Assembly: GCA_963766175.1 (NCBI GenBank) | Contig: CAVXZE010000001.1 | Coordinates: 62,001-126,000 of the forward strand | From: CAVXZE01 sp963766175 | Lineage (GTDB): Bacteria > Myxococcota_A > UBA9160 > UBA6930 | Direction: 5' to 3' | DNA length: 64,000 nt | Shown here: piece by piece, positions 1 to 9,590 of the stretch | How positions within the stretch are numbered: the stretch's first letter is position 1 | Layout of the letters: every line of letters begins with the position of its first letter | Notes under the pieces: model-generated | Told to the model about the DNA's origin: nothing | What the model saw: the letters and a program-made list of their open reading frames with translations, nothing else | The model's database searches: none | Program-made: the position numbers and the translations under genes

Positions 1-469
1 GACCGCTCTCGCGATCGAATCCCATTCTCTGGATCACGAAGATCGACGGGTGACGAACCACCCGGAAGAAGGCCGCATAGCCGCGCCGCTCCGCGCTGAT
101 GGGCGCCCACTCGAGCGGTCGCACCCAGAAGGATACGCCGCCCGGCTTGCGGAGGTCTAGATGGCTTCGTCCCTCGTAGCGGATCTTGGAGCCGCTGCCC
201 CCCGATCCGATGACCAGACCGCGACCGATGCGTCCCTCGGCGAATCGCAGCTTGCCCGAGACCTGAATTGGATGGGGCGACCCCTGCGCCAGATCGGCCT
301 GTGCGCTGTCGTGATCGAAGCCGGCATAGAAAAGGATCGACTCGTTCAAGATCGCCGCTGTGCTTCGGCTGTCTACGAAGGATTGCTGCGCCCGACAGAC
401 GGTGGAACCCAGCATGCAGAGAAGCGCAACCAGCAGGCCGAGCTCTCGGATGGCAAGGCGCTGCGACAC
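1..469 (-). CDS. Secreted LamG/concanavalin A-like domain protein (partial, runs off left edge)
   Basis: About 156 codons of a minus-strand gene are visible; the rest lies beyond the left edge. The GTG start sits 3 bp after the stop of the upstream glycosidase-like gene, so the two are probably co-transcribed. The first 25 or so residues form a signal peptide (hydrophobic LGLLVALLCMLG core, then CRAQQ). The mature part reads as the start of a concanavalin A-like/LamG beta-sandwich: 'ILFYAGFDHDSAQADLA', 'GRIGRGLVIG' and 'GGVSFWVRPLEW' are the usual strands of that fold. Such domains bind or cleave glycans outside the cytoplasm. The substrate cannot be told, and the C-terminus, including any sorting signal, is not in the window. 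Confidence 0.6.
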   Translation of the reverse strand, partial: MSQRLAIRELGLLVALLCMLGSTVCRAQQSFVDSRSTAAILNESILFYAGFDHDSAQADLAQGSPHPIQVSGKLRFAEGRIGRGLVIGSGGSGSKIRYEGRSHLDLRKPGGVSFWVRPLEWAPISAERRGYAAFFRVVRHPSIFVIQRMGFDRESG

Positions 470-472
470 GGG

Positions 473-3400
473 CTAGTCCTCGCCAAAGCGGAGCAGACGA
501 TAGCCATAGCGGAGCAGACGATAGCCATAGCGGGGCAGAGAGAACCGGCACGTAAACGGCTCGGATCCCGAGGCGTCGCGATTCGAACCGACGATCTGGC
601 AAGTGCCATGCGCCGGAAGGCCGAGCCGGTCTCCATCGAGCCGCAGCTCTGCGCTCCCACTCTCGCCGAAGCTCGCCACCAAAGCAAGCGCTTCGGCGTC
701 TCGCGCCAACACGAGCACCTCGGCATCGACACCCGATACTCCTGCAACGGCAGGAAGATCCCAGTAACGGAAGACCCGGCTGTCCGGCGCGCCGTAGCCG
801 AACCGGTAGAGGCCCCCCCAAATCTCATCGACAAGCTTCTTGGGGGCTCCCCATAAGCGAATCTCATGGACGGCGGCGGCTCCGACCGCGGAGCGCATTA
901 GCGCCTCGCGTTCGTTCTCGCTGAGCGTTCCTTGAATCCCAGGCAGGAAGAGCGGGACACTTCCGGTCTGCGTTCCAAGGGCCTCCGCACGAAGCCAATC
1001 CCGAGAAAACCGCTCTTGAAACGGCTTGGAGCCGTAGCGAAGCTCGCCATCGAGGATCGCCGCGCTCCAGGTCTGAACCGGTGCGATGGGTGTGTTGGTC
1101 ATGTGGGAGACATCGAGCCAGCGTCCGCGCGCCTGGAAAGACAAGACCTGGAGTCGCATCAGAAACTCCCTCATCTCGAAGAGATCGACGCCCGGATGAA
1201 TGCGACCCTTCCGGTCTCGAGATGCGGGTCCGGCGATGTCATCGAAGATCGCTCGGAGGAAGGTGTTGTCGATGTAGAAGCCGTCCGCGACGCCCTTGTC
1301 GAGCAAGCCCTTTACGTGCCAGAGGACGAAATCCTGCCAGCTGCGCGTGGGGAAGGTGGAGAGGAGCTCGCCCGGTGGCAGTGAGCCCGCTGGCGGACCG
1401 TACGGATTGGGGCTCCACTCGTCGCTGTAGACGTCGGTCTCTGCGCTCTGCGCAAGGTAGCGTCCGTTGACGTATGCGACGACGGCGTCCGGCTGATGCG
1501 AGAGTGCGCGGAACCCGTACTCGAGGTTGCGACGCCACGCTTCGGGGCGATGGACTTCCTGTGCATGCCGGCCATACCATGCCTGCACGGTAGCCGGGTC
1601 AAAGCTGCCCAGGCGGCGCGCAGCGGCGAGCTGCTTTAGAATCTCGATGTCACCTGCCATGGATCGGACACTGCCGAAGGTCGTTGCGCCGCCCCACTGC
1701 CAGCTGCTCGCGAGAATACAGAGCGCGTACTGGCCCGGCTGTCGGCTGCACCGGGGTTGCCACTGCCGCCAGTCAGGACTCGCGGGTAGGGGTTTTGTGG
1801 GCGTGGCTTGAAGTCCGAACGCGAACGAGCGGTCTCGGTCGAGTGGAACGGGACCGCCGACGAAGCGCACGTGAAGCACGACCGCGTCCCCATTTCGCTC
1901 CAGACGCTGAGGCGCTGCATCTCCTTGGACGACCCATTGGTCAAAGTTGGAGGCAAACCAGGCCAGGCCGCGCGTTTCGTCGCCGAGCCACAGGTAGGGG
2001 ACGAAGGGGTCCTGGAGGTCGACCCGCCGGGCTTGGGTGCTGTCCCACAGGTGGCCGGTGCCGCCGGGGAGAAGAGCCGACTCGTTATGTCGCAGTCGGT
2101 CGGTTACGACATTTATCAGGTGCGCGACGTCCTCGCGCAGCGGGAGAACCAGCTCGAGCTCCTCGAGGAGGATGCTGGGCTGCTCGGGAAGCTTGAGCTC
2201 GACCTGCAGCATTCCGTCCATCTCGTACACCCCGGCCGTGACCCCGCGGAGCCCTCCTGCACGCCACGACGCTTCGTAACGGACCTCGTGGGGCTTCTGG
2301 ATCGTGAATCGAGGACCGGCCTGGGCACGAGCCGTGTAGATCTTGCCGTCCACCTTTACACGGAGGCTCATCGGCCCGGCCAGCAACTCTTTGCCCGCTG
2401 CCCGCACCGAGGACCAGAGCCCAACTCCGTTCATCTCGTGCTCCCGGAGGACGGCGGTGACCGTCTTGTCGCGTACGTGCAGTGGCGTGAAAGGTGGGAT
2501 GACGGAGTCGGGGATACCGAGCGTGTTGTGCTCCCAGCCGAACGTTTCATGCCGGAACGAGGATTCGAGGACGGCGCCGGTCGCTTCATCCTCGATGTGA
2601 ACACTCACTCGATATTGGCCGTCCTGGAGTTCAGGAAGATCGAAGACCCACTCGTTGCCCTCCTCCCGTAATGACAGCGGCTTGCTGAGCAGCAACGCTG
2701 AATTTGCTTCCGCGATGAACTTCATTTGTGCGCGGAGCGGGAGTTTCATGGAGGTGGGGAAAATCCCGCTCAGCCGGAGGCGAAGCTTCCGACCGTACGG
2801 GTAATGCGCAACGTCGAGTCTGAGATTCGAGATGTCAACGGTTGGCTCTTCATCCGAGCCGATCCCGGCCACGATTCGCTGTGCGAAATGAACCCGTTCG
2901 CCTTCGCGATCGAGAATCCGGACCCAGGGTCGGGCGCCCGCACAATTCGCCGGCACGGTCAGCGTCTTGCGGGTTTCTCCGTCGAGAAGAACTGTGCGGT
3001 CGCCGATGCCGGTGCACCTTTCATCAGCGCCCAACAGCTCGACTCGAACGTCTCTTGGCGTCGTGAGCAGGTTCTTGACCTCGAGCCGCCACGCTTCAGG
3101 TCCGGGCCACAGTCGACCGACGACCGCGTTCCGAACGAGTGCGATCTGTGCCATGGCGACGAGCGGCGCATCCGGTCGAGCCGTTTCCGGCCAGGTGAAA
3201 CTCCGGCTCGGCTTGCGTTCTTGACGGATTACCCGAATCGACCAGGATCGGGCTTCGACTCCGCAGAGCGCTTGCTGAGGCACGGCGATCTCGGCCTCCC
3301 ACGCGTCTGCTTCGATCCGCGAGACAATCTTTGCACCCGCCGTCCATTTCACATCGGCATCGACAGTCTTGCCAGATTGGGTGTAGCGAGCGTCCCAGAT

Positions 3401-3862
3401 GGCTCCCGCGGCATTGAATACGATCCGAAACGCGTCGCCTCGACAGCTTCTCGACCTCGGCACGAGCCAAAGCTCCCAGGAATCGTCGAGCCCGGCGAGC
3501 GTGTCGTGATGAGGGTCGGGCGCGGCTCGGATCAGGAGGCCGTCCGAGATGGGTACGTTCAAGGCAACGTACAGGGTCTCACCATCGGCTTCGAAGAAGA
3601 GATCAGCTGCCAAGAACCCAGAGTCTCCCTTCAGACCGTGGACGCGGGCGGCTCCGTCCCATTCGGTCTCGCCGATTCGTCCATCCAGCCGCGGCGGCTT
3701 CTCGGCAACTCCGATCTCGAGTCGCGTTTGCTGCTGCGTGTCGGACGTTCCCATGGACAAGAGTGCCGTCACCAGCAGCGTCATCGTGATCCAGAGCGCA
3801 AGCGACCGCGGGCAGCCCCGCTGCGAGTTCACGTCGGGGGAATGTTCACGATGGGTGGTCAT
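473..3862 (-). CDS. Large exported glycoside-hydrolase-like protein with N-terminal CBM9-like domain
   Basis: About 1129 aa if started at the ATG at 3862. A longer in-frame ORF begins at 3988, but the 3862 start places the hydrophobic segment (SLALWITMTLLVTALLS, residues 21-37) near the N-terminus as a signal peptide or anchor. Residues about 50-230 resemble carbohydrate-binding family 9/DOMON-like domains ('RLDGRIGETEWDGAA', 'DDSWELWLVPRS', 'WEAEIAVPQQAL'). The C-terminal half looks like a glycosidase barrel: 'GVADGFYIDNTFLRAIFDD' offers acidic residues on a strand end, as in DUF6067/GH123-like proteins. The exact family is my inference. The gene is intact although its downstream-cluster neighbours are broken. 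It probably modifies or degrades a surface polysaccharide. The C-terminus carries a short tandem repeat and no PEP-CTERM-like tail. Confidence 0.6.
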   Translation of the reverse strand: MTTHREHSPDVNSQRGCPRSLALWITMTLLVTALLSMGTSDTQQQTRLEIGVAEKPPRLDGRIGETEWDGAARVHGLKGDSGFLAADLFFEADGETLYVALNVPISDGLLIRAAPDPHHDTLAGLDDSWELWLVPRSRSCRGDAFRIVFNAAGAIWDARYTQSGKTVDADVKWTAGAKIVSRIEADAWEAEIAVPQQALCGVEARSWSIRVIRQERKPSRSFTWPETARPDAPLVAMAQIALVRNAVVGRLWPGPEAWRLEVKNLLTTPRDVRVELLGADERCTGIGDRTVLLDGETRKTLTVPANCAGARPWVRILDREGERVHFAQRIVAGIGSDEEPTVDISNLRLDVAHYPYGRKLRLRLSGIFPTSMKLPLRAQMKFIAEANSALLLSKPLSLREEGNEWVFDLPELQDGQYRVSVHIEDEATGAVLESSFRHETFGWEHNTLGIPDSVIPPFTPLHVRDKTVTAVLREHEMNGVGLWSSVRAAGKELLAGPMSLRVKVDGKIYTARAQAGPRFTIQKPHEVRYEASWRAGGLRGVTAGVYEMDGMLQVELKLPEQPSILLEELELVLPLREDVAHLINVVTDRLRHNESALLPGGTGHLWDSTQARRVDLQDPFVPYLWLGDETRGLAWFASNFDQWVVQGDAAPQRLERNGDAVVLHVRFVGGPVPLDRDRSFAFGLQATPTKPLPASPDWRQWQPRCSRQPGQYALCILASSWQWGGATTFGSVRSMAGDIEILKQLAAARRLGSFDPATVQAWYGRHAQEVHRPEAWRRNLEYGFRALSHQPDAVVAYVNGRYLAQSAETDVYSDEWSPNPYGPPAGSLPPGELLSTFPTRSWQDFVLWHVKGLLDKGVADGFYIDNTFLRAIFDDIAGPASRDRKGRIHPGVDLFEMREFLMRLQVLSFQARGRWLDVSHMTNTPIAPVQTWSAAILDGELRYGSKPFQERFSRDWLRAEALGTQTGSVPLFLPGIQGTLSENEREALMRSAVGAAAVHEIRLWGAPKKLVDEIWGGLYRFGYGAPDSRVFRYWDLPAVAGVSGVDAEVLVLARDAEALALVASFGESGSAELRLDGDRLGLPAHGTCQIVGSNRDASGSEPFTCRFSLPRYGYRLLRYGYRLLRFGED
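489..530. repeat. 21-bp direct tandem repeat, two perfect copies
   Basis: Copies at 489-509 and 510-530 are identical and a third, degenerate start follows at 531. The unit is in frame with the minus-strand glycosidase-like gene, so the protein ends in two identical RYGYRLL heptads just before its last residues (RFGED). It may be a recent replication-slippage duplication. Confidence 0.8.
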
Positions 3863-4006
3863 CGCCGCCCCATCGTTCCAGGCCCGATGTGGCAACACCA
3901 TTCGGACATCGTTCAGGCGAAGCTTCGTCGATTGTAGAGATGCTGGAGGCGATCGCGACGGCTTGGCCGGTTCTCGCCGATTCGTCAACCGCGAAGGCGG
4001 TGCGGG

Positions 4007-4078
4007 TCACAGCGACGATCTCAGCGACGGAAAGGGGCGATGGGTTTCCCGAGGCGCGTTTTGAACGATCTGCTTCAC
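4007..4078 (-). pseudogene. 5' remnant of a bi-domain (Zn-dehydrogenase/Gfo-Idh) oxidoreductase
   Basis: A strong ribosome binding site (GGAGGGAGAAGCG) precedes a GTG at 4078 that opens with V-KQIVQN, the typical start of the bi-domain oxidoreductases found in exosortase/EPS clusters (family starts like MKQ-V/L-QN). After one apparent frameshift the frame reads 'SGNPSPLSVAEI', compatible with the next family residues. The similarity is then lost and the glycosidase-like gene follows. I interpret this as the beginning of a gene whose remaining 700 or so codons were lost or replaced. Seen: RBS, start, KQIVQN. Inferred: family identity and truncation. The rest of 3863-4094 shows nothing recognisable. 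Confidence 0.4.
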
Positions 4079-4094
4079 CCGCTTCTCCCTCCGG

Positions 4095-6013
4095 TCAATC
4101 CACCGACGGCGTCGGCTTGTCGACGAACATGCGGCACCACAGCTCGACGCAGATCATCGAGAAGATGGTATAGGTCGCGTCCACCCGCTTGTTTCGGTCC
4201 ATCTGGACGAGGCGCTCGACGCCTTCGGGGTCGAACAGGCCGCGGCTGCGCAACGAAGCTTCGGAGAGGACGTCGTCGACGACGGGCCGCAGGTCGCCGC
4301 GGAGCCAGTGGCGCAGCGGCGCGCCGAAGCCCGTCTTCGCGCGGTGGAGGACGGCGCGGGGCAGGTAGGGCTCCATCGCCTTGCGGAGCACCCACTTGCC
4401 GATCCGTCCCCGCTGCTTGTACGCGACGGGCAGCCGCGCCGCCAGCGCCATCAGGTCGGGGTCGAGCAGCGGGACCCGGACCTCGACGCCGTTCGCCATC
4501 GAGACCTTGTCGACGTAGTTCAGGTTGTGGTCGGCGAGGAAGAACTTGCCTTCCAGGTACAGCATGCGGTGGAGCGGCGGCATGTCCGGCGGAAGGCTCG
4601 CCAGCGCTGCGAGCACCGGGTCCGTCTCCGTCGAGGCGAATTCGCGCAGCAGATCCGGATGGAAGAGAGGCCTCAGGAGGTCTGGGGCGATCCAGTGGAA
4701 GTAGCTGGCGAGGCGCTGGTCGCCCTCGAGGTCCGCGTAGCGAAAGGCCTTCGACGAGTCGGCGAAGCAGCTCGGTGGTCGGGGGCACCGACGCGGAGGC
4801 GGCGCTCATGGCACGGCGGGCCGGAGCCGGAAGCCACGACCACAGCGGCTCCTGCATCAGCGCGTAGTGGCGGCGATAGCCCGTGAAGATGTCGTCGCCG
4901 CCCGCGCCGGAGAGCAGCACCTTGATGTCGTGCTCGCGCGCCAGCCTGGTGATGAACAGCGCGTTGATGGGCGCCGGGTCGGCCTGGGGTTCGTCGAGGT
5001 AGAAGATCATCTTCTGGAGCTCGTCGACCATCTCCGGGCCGACGTAGATGGTGTGCAGATCCACGTTCAAGTGCTCGGCCACCATCTGGGCGTAGGGCAG
5101 GTCGGCGCCCATGCCTTCCACGTTGGCCGCGTCGTCCTCGAAGCCGATGGTGAAGCACTGGAGCTTCTTCTTGCCCATACCGCCGTTGGGCCAGGGCGAC
5201 CACGGTGCTCGAGTCCAGGCCGCCGGAGAGGAAGGCGCCGACGGGAACGTCGGCGACGAGCTGTCGGTCCACCGCGCGCGTCAGGTACTTCCGGACCTGG
5301 ACGATGGCGTCCGCCTCGGGCCAGTCGACGAACTCCTGATCGAGGGGCAGGTCGTAGAAGCGCCAGCGCTTCGTCACGCGGCCCGCCTTCACGCGCATGG
5401 CGTGGCCCGGCTCGAGCTTGCGCACCGCGCGGAGCATCGTGAGCGGCGCGGGACACCAGAGGTAGAGCAGGTGGTGGCGGATGGCCTGGTGGTCGAGGGT
5501 GCGGTCGAGCGACGGCTCGTGCATCAGCGCCTTGAGCTCGCTGGCGAAGAGGAAGCCCTTCGGCGTCTCGGCGTAGTAGAGGGGCTTCACGCCCACACCG
5601 TCGCGGGCGACGAGCAGCGACTTCGAACGAGTGTCCCAGATCGCGAAGGCGAAGATGCCGTTCAGGCGCTCGAGCAGCTTGTCGCCGTCGCGCAGGTAGA
5701 GGTTGAGGATCACTTCGGTGTCGCAGTCGCTGTTGAAGCCGTAGCCGTCGGTGATGAGCTCGTCTCGCAGCTCGCGGTAGTTGTAGATCTCTCCGTTGTA
5801 GGTGATCGCCACCGTGCGGGTGACGTCCCACATCGGCTGGTGGCCGCGCGCCGAGAGGTCGATGATCGAGAGCCGGCGGTGGGCGAGGCCGAGGTCCGCG
5901 TCGGGCAGGTGAAGGGAGCCGTGGTCGTCCGGGCCGCGCTGCGCGAGGGCGGCGCTCATGCGCTCGAGGAGCGCCGGGTCGAAGTCGCCCGAGAATCCCG
6001 CTATGCCGCACAC
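4095..6013 (-). CDS. asnB: Asparagine synthase (glutamine-hydrolysing), exosortase-cluster amidotransferase; frameshifted
   Basis: Class II glutamine amidotransferase fused to an asparagine synthetase domain, about 640 aa when read through. The start is GTG at 6013, chosen because the catalytic Cys follows directly (M-C-GIAGFSGDF). 'YNGEIYNYRELR' and 'RGPDDHG' complete the glutaminase pocket. The ATP-pyrophosphatase SGGLDSS loop is present, followed by 'LLSGAGGDDIFTGYRRHY'. Two apparent single-base frameshifts (about 5170 and about 4755) break the frame but homology continues, ending 'FSMICVELWCRMFVD'. The 5' end overlaps the DUF362 gene by 13 bp. In exosortase clusters such enzymes probably transfer amide nitrogen during glycan or lipid-linked precursor modification rather than serving amino-acid synthesis; that role is inference. 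Confidence 0.85.
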
Positions 6014-7490
6014 GGCGTTCGCTCCACGTGTTCGCGCCAGCCCGGGTGGGCGACGAAGCTCTCCTCGCTGCGCAGCGCGTCGACGGAGCGCGGACGGGTC
6101 TCGAAGCTCGCGGCGTCCACCTCGACGACCTCGACGTCGTCTGGCGAGCGCACGCCGGTGACCCGCAGCCCGGTGTCGTCCATGGCCTCTCGGACCTTCG
6201 GGATCTTCCGTTCGTCGAAGCCCATCAGCGCGATCGCGACGAGGTCGGCCGCCACCGGGTCGAGAGAGGCGAGCACCGCCCCCAGCGGGCGGTCCGCGGC
6301 GCCAGGGGCCCCTCGCCCTCGCCGGCGACGATGCCGTCGATGATCGTGAGGACGCTGCGAACCGGCGCCGCCGCGTCGAGTGCCGGGCCCTCCGGACGGC
6401 TGTAGTAGAGGCAGCGATTGAGGTCGAGGCACATGCGCCAGGTGGTGCGGTTTCCGTACCAGTTTCCGCTGCGGATGAAGGCATCGCCGCGGACGGAGGA
6501 CTCGATCCGCCGCGCCGCGCGGAAGAGGCCGGTCCCGACGCCGCGCGAAAGCCACCGCCGCGCCACCTCCGTCGCCCGGCTGCGCGCTCCGTCGATCCAC
6601 GAGCCGCCGGGGTATTCGTCGCCCCCCTCGGCCTCGGAGCCCACGCAGTGGTGGGGCAGCCAGTTCTTGTCGCCGTTGATCCCGACCAGGTTCTTCAGCG
6701 CCAGGGTGACGCCCGTCTTCTTGTGGGTCTTGAGCTTGGGGAGGTTCACCACGAGGTCCGCAGCGAGCACCGTCTCCGACAGCAGGTACTCGTGGCGGCC
6801 GTCCCGGTGGTGCTCGGCGGTGGGCCCCGGGTCGTAGTCGGCGCCGCGCATGCGCTCGGGATCGAGCCCCGAACCGCAGAAGAAGCTCCGCTCCCCGAGG
6901 TCGACGACGCGGTAGCCCTTGGGGTCTCCCGGAAGCGGACGGCGTTCGACGATGATGCCGTCGCGGTAGACGACGGACTCCCGGCGCAGATCGATCACGC
7001 CGAGCTCCCGGCCGAGGGTCGCTTCGTAGAAGCGGACGAGATCGTCGAGGCCCGGCGATCTCGCGGATGCGCTCGAAGTCGCAGTCGTGCTGGGGCGCCT
7101 CGGCGATCACGACCGAGCCCTCGCGTGCCCACGGCGAGGAACGCGTAGTCGGCCACGGCGCGCAGGATCGAGCCGTGGGTGATGACGCGAGTCGATGGAG
7201 GCGTCTTCGGCGGGGTTCCAGTGGCGGATGAAGTTGGGCTTCAGAACGACGCGCCGTCCCCGGGCGACACAATCTCCGAGCGGGTTCCACGCGGCCGTGC
7301 CGAAGCGGTCGGCGTCGAGGCCCAGGCCGCGAAGCGCTGCACGCACCCCGGCGTAGACGTGGTTGGGCGCACCGCCGGCCGCGGCGTCGCCGAGGAGCGG
7401 GGCGAGCTCCGGGTAGGCCTCGCCCGGCCCGTAGGGGGGCGCGAGCCCCGCGTAGCTCTTCTCGGTTCGCCCGAGGCCCACGCGGATCAC
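6001..7490 (-). CDS. DUF362 domain protein; frameshifted
   Basis: The GTG start at 7490 overlaps the stop of the upstream ligase gene (GTGA). Pieces in different frames join into one DUF362-type protein of about 495 aa: 'RRVVLKPNFIRHWNP' near the N-terminus, then 'VVNLPKLKTHKKTGVTLALK' and 'NLVGINGDKNWLPHH', which are the family hallmark, then 'GIVAGEGEGPLAP' and a C-terminal 'VAADLVAIALMGFDERKIPKV'. At least four frameshifts are needed (about 7180, 7135, 7055 and 6300). DUF362 proteins are poorly characterised, and some members carry Fe-S ferredoxin modules. I see no clear CxxCxxC cluster here. Its place in the cluster suggests a role in modifying the exopolysaccharide or its precursor, but the function is unknown. 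Confidence 0.7.
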
Positions 7491-8886
7491 TGGGTGATGC
7501 TCCCGACCCGCGACTTCACCGCCCGGAACTTCCCGTTGGGCTCGCGCGGGATGCTGTCGACGAGGTGGACCCGGATCTCGATCTCGTGGCCGAGCCGTGA
7601 GCGGATCTCCTTCAGGAGGCGGCGCGCGCTGGCTTCGGTGTAGGTCGAGCGCGGGATGACGAGGACCTCGATCGCGTCCTTGGTGTCCTGGAGGATCTGC
7701 GCTTCGGCGACGTCGAGCTGCTCCTTGAAGACGTGGTCGAGGCGTCCGACGAGCCGCCCGTCCGGCGTGAGGACGTAGTCCTCGACGCGTCCGTCCACGT
7801 CGAGGAAGACGTCGCCCGGCCGACCGCACGGGCACGGGCGCTTGGCGCGCGTTCCGACATCGCCGATCCGGTAGCGGAAGAGGGGCGTCGCGATCTGGGC
7901 CAGGCCGGTGATCAGGAGGGGGCCGGTCACGTCTCGTCGGTCTCCTCCGTGGCTTCGACTTCGACGATGCAGAACTCCATGTCGACGTGGTGGTGCCCCA
8001 CGTCGCACTGGGTCATGGATACGCCGAACTCGCTCACGCCGTAGCGGTCGCGCACGGGAGCGCCGAAGGCCTTCTCGATGGTCTCGCGCTGGAAGGCGAG
8101 CAGGGATTCCGACGACGTGAAGACGGCCGCGAGGCGGCCGGCGGGAAGCGGGCGCTCCTGCTCCAGCATCGCCCGCGCGACCAGGTGGATCGATGACGGA
8201 TAGCCCTGCACGTAGCGCGCCGGCGTCGCGTGGATGGCGTCGACGTACGTCTCGCAGGTTCGCGGGCGTCATGTGGTAGATGGAGAAGAGCGTCTGGCGG
8301 GAGTAGGCGTTGGTGCGCCAGAAGGGGGCGCGCGTCTGGCGGAACGGCACGATGATCTGGCCGTTGAAGGTGAGGTTCGGATCCGACGGATCGCTCACGC
8401 CGCAGGCGCCGTCGCAGGCGCCACACGGTGGCGTACTCCTCCGCCAGGGTCTCGAGCGTGTACCACAGGGGCAGGGCGGTTCCGGTGGTGCCGCTGGTCT
8501 TCCCGCGGTGGAGGCGCCGCGGGGAGACGTCGCGCGCGATGAAGGCCTCCGGCTGGTCGCGGTAGGCGCGCTTCTCGAGGGGCGGAATCTCCGCCAGCGT
8601 CCTGTGGATCGCCTCCAGCGGATCGCGGTGCTCGGAGGGCGGCGGCAGGTCGCGGTAGTAGGGCACGTGCTCCCGGGCCCGTTCGACGAGGCGGTCGAGC
8701 CGCCGCCGCTGAATCTCGTGGAGCTTCTCCAGAGGGCCGTCGATCGTGCTCTCCCATTCGTCCAGCGTCTTCGTGGAAGTGTCGGTTGAAACGCGCCCGA
8801 TAGCGCGCGTAGCCCCCGGCCGTGATGACGAGACTCTGCGCGAAGATCGGCAGTGCCGGATAGAGCGCGTCGTAGAAACGGTTCAC
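7487..8886 (-). CDS. PaaK-like (phenylacetate-CoA ligase/F390 synthetase family) AMP-forming enzyme; frameshifted
   Basis: About 465 aa when the frames are joined. The GTG start at 8886 gives MNRFYDALYPALPIFAQS. The adenylate-forming phosphate loop 'GKTSGTTGTALPLWYT' is clear. Further C-terminal are 'FTSSESLLAFQRETIEKAFG', 'DRYGVSEFG', 'GLAQIATPLFRYRIGDVG', a zinc-like 'CPCGRPG', and the C-terminal-domain Lys region 'REPNGKFRAVKSRVG'. Apparent frameshifts lie near 8765, 8440, 8265 and 7935. Family members activate carboxylic acids as acyl-AMP and pass them to CoA or another acceptor. Ligases of this type recur in exosortase EPS loci, where they probably supply an acyl decoration; the substrate is unknown. 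It lies between epsI (37-bp gap) and the DUF362 gene (4-bp overlap). Confidence 0.75.
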
Positions 8887-8922
8887 CGGGTTTCCGCCGT
8901 GTTCCTCACGGCCATCCCTCTC

Positions 8923-9590
8923 TCACTCGGGCACGTAGGCCGGAAGCTCGCGCCAGGATGCGGGGCGCCAGGTCGCGGAAGGCCGCATCGGCTCTCGCCT
9001 CGTCGTTGCGCACGGATCGGAATCGAGAAGCGAACCAGGGACCCGTCGGTGCGGTTGCTGCAGGGCGCGGTCCAGCCCGACGTAGACGATCTTCTTCCAG
9101 TCCTCGGAGATCACCCGGCCGCGCGACTGGTACCAGTAGTAGACGAGCTGCGCGCGCCGTGCCCTTGGCGATGACGAGTCGCTTGACCGTTGCATGTCTC
9201 CTGGGGCAGGCCGGGCATGTCGAGCGGCACGGTCTGGTTGCTGATGATGTCCCAGCCGGAACCCGGAAGGCAGTGGGCCGGCGGGTGGATGGAGTTCTCG
9301 CCCGCGCCGCCGCCCGTCTTCGCGCACCTGAGAGGCGTGGTACCCGACGTAGACGTCGACGCCCACACGATTCTCGGGGCTCGCGAAGCGGCAGAGGAGG
9401 TAGTCGGTGACTCCGAGATTGCCTTCGACCTCGGCGCCCATCGATTGGCGTTCGGCGCACGCCCATTCGCCGAGCTCGAGGGGGAACTCGTCGAAGGTCT
9501 TTCGCTCGGGATACACGGGATTGGTGGCGAGGTAGTGATACGTGTAGAAGTTGAGCCCGAGGAAGGCGAGGGCGACGGAGCTTCGATCAT
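8923..9590 (-). CDS. epsI: Exosortase-associated protein EpsI; frameshifted
   Basis: About 220 aa when read through. The ATG at 9590 overlaps the exosortase stop (ATGA), so translation is coupled. A membrane-like N-terminus (SSVALAFLGLNFYTYHYLA) is followed by 'FPLELGEW', a soluble EpsI/DUF3485 domain with 'TDYLLCRF', the 'SIHPPAHCLPGSGWDII' signature, 'LVYYWYQSRGRVI' and a late 'NRTDGSLVRFS' block. At least five frameshifts are needed, but every conserved block is present. EpsI is found fused to or beside exosortases and is thought to act in the periplasm in handling the substrate or glycan during sorting. Here it is a separate gene. Confidence 0.75.

Noticed and set aside
572..592. tRNA T-arm-like sequence (GGTTCGAATCGC on the minus strand)
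   Set aside because: It lies inside the glycosidase-like coding frame; no acceptor, D-arm or anticodon arm can be built around it.
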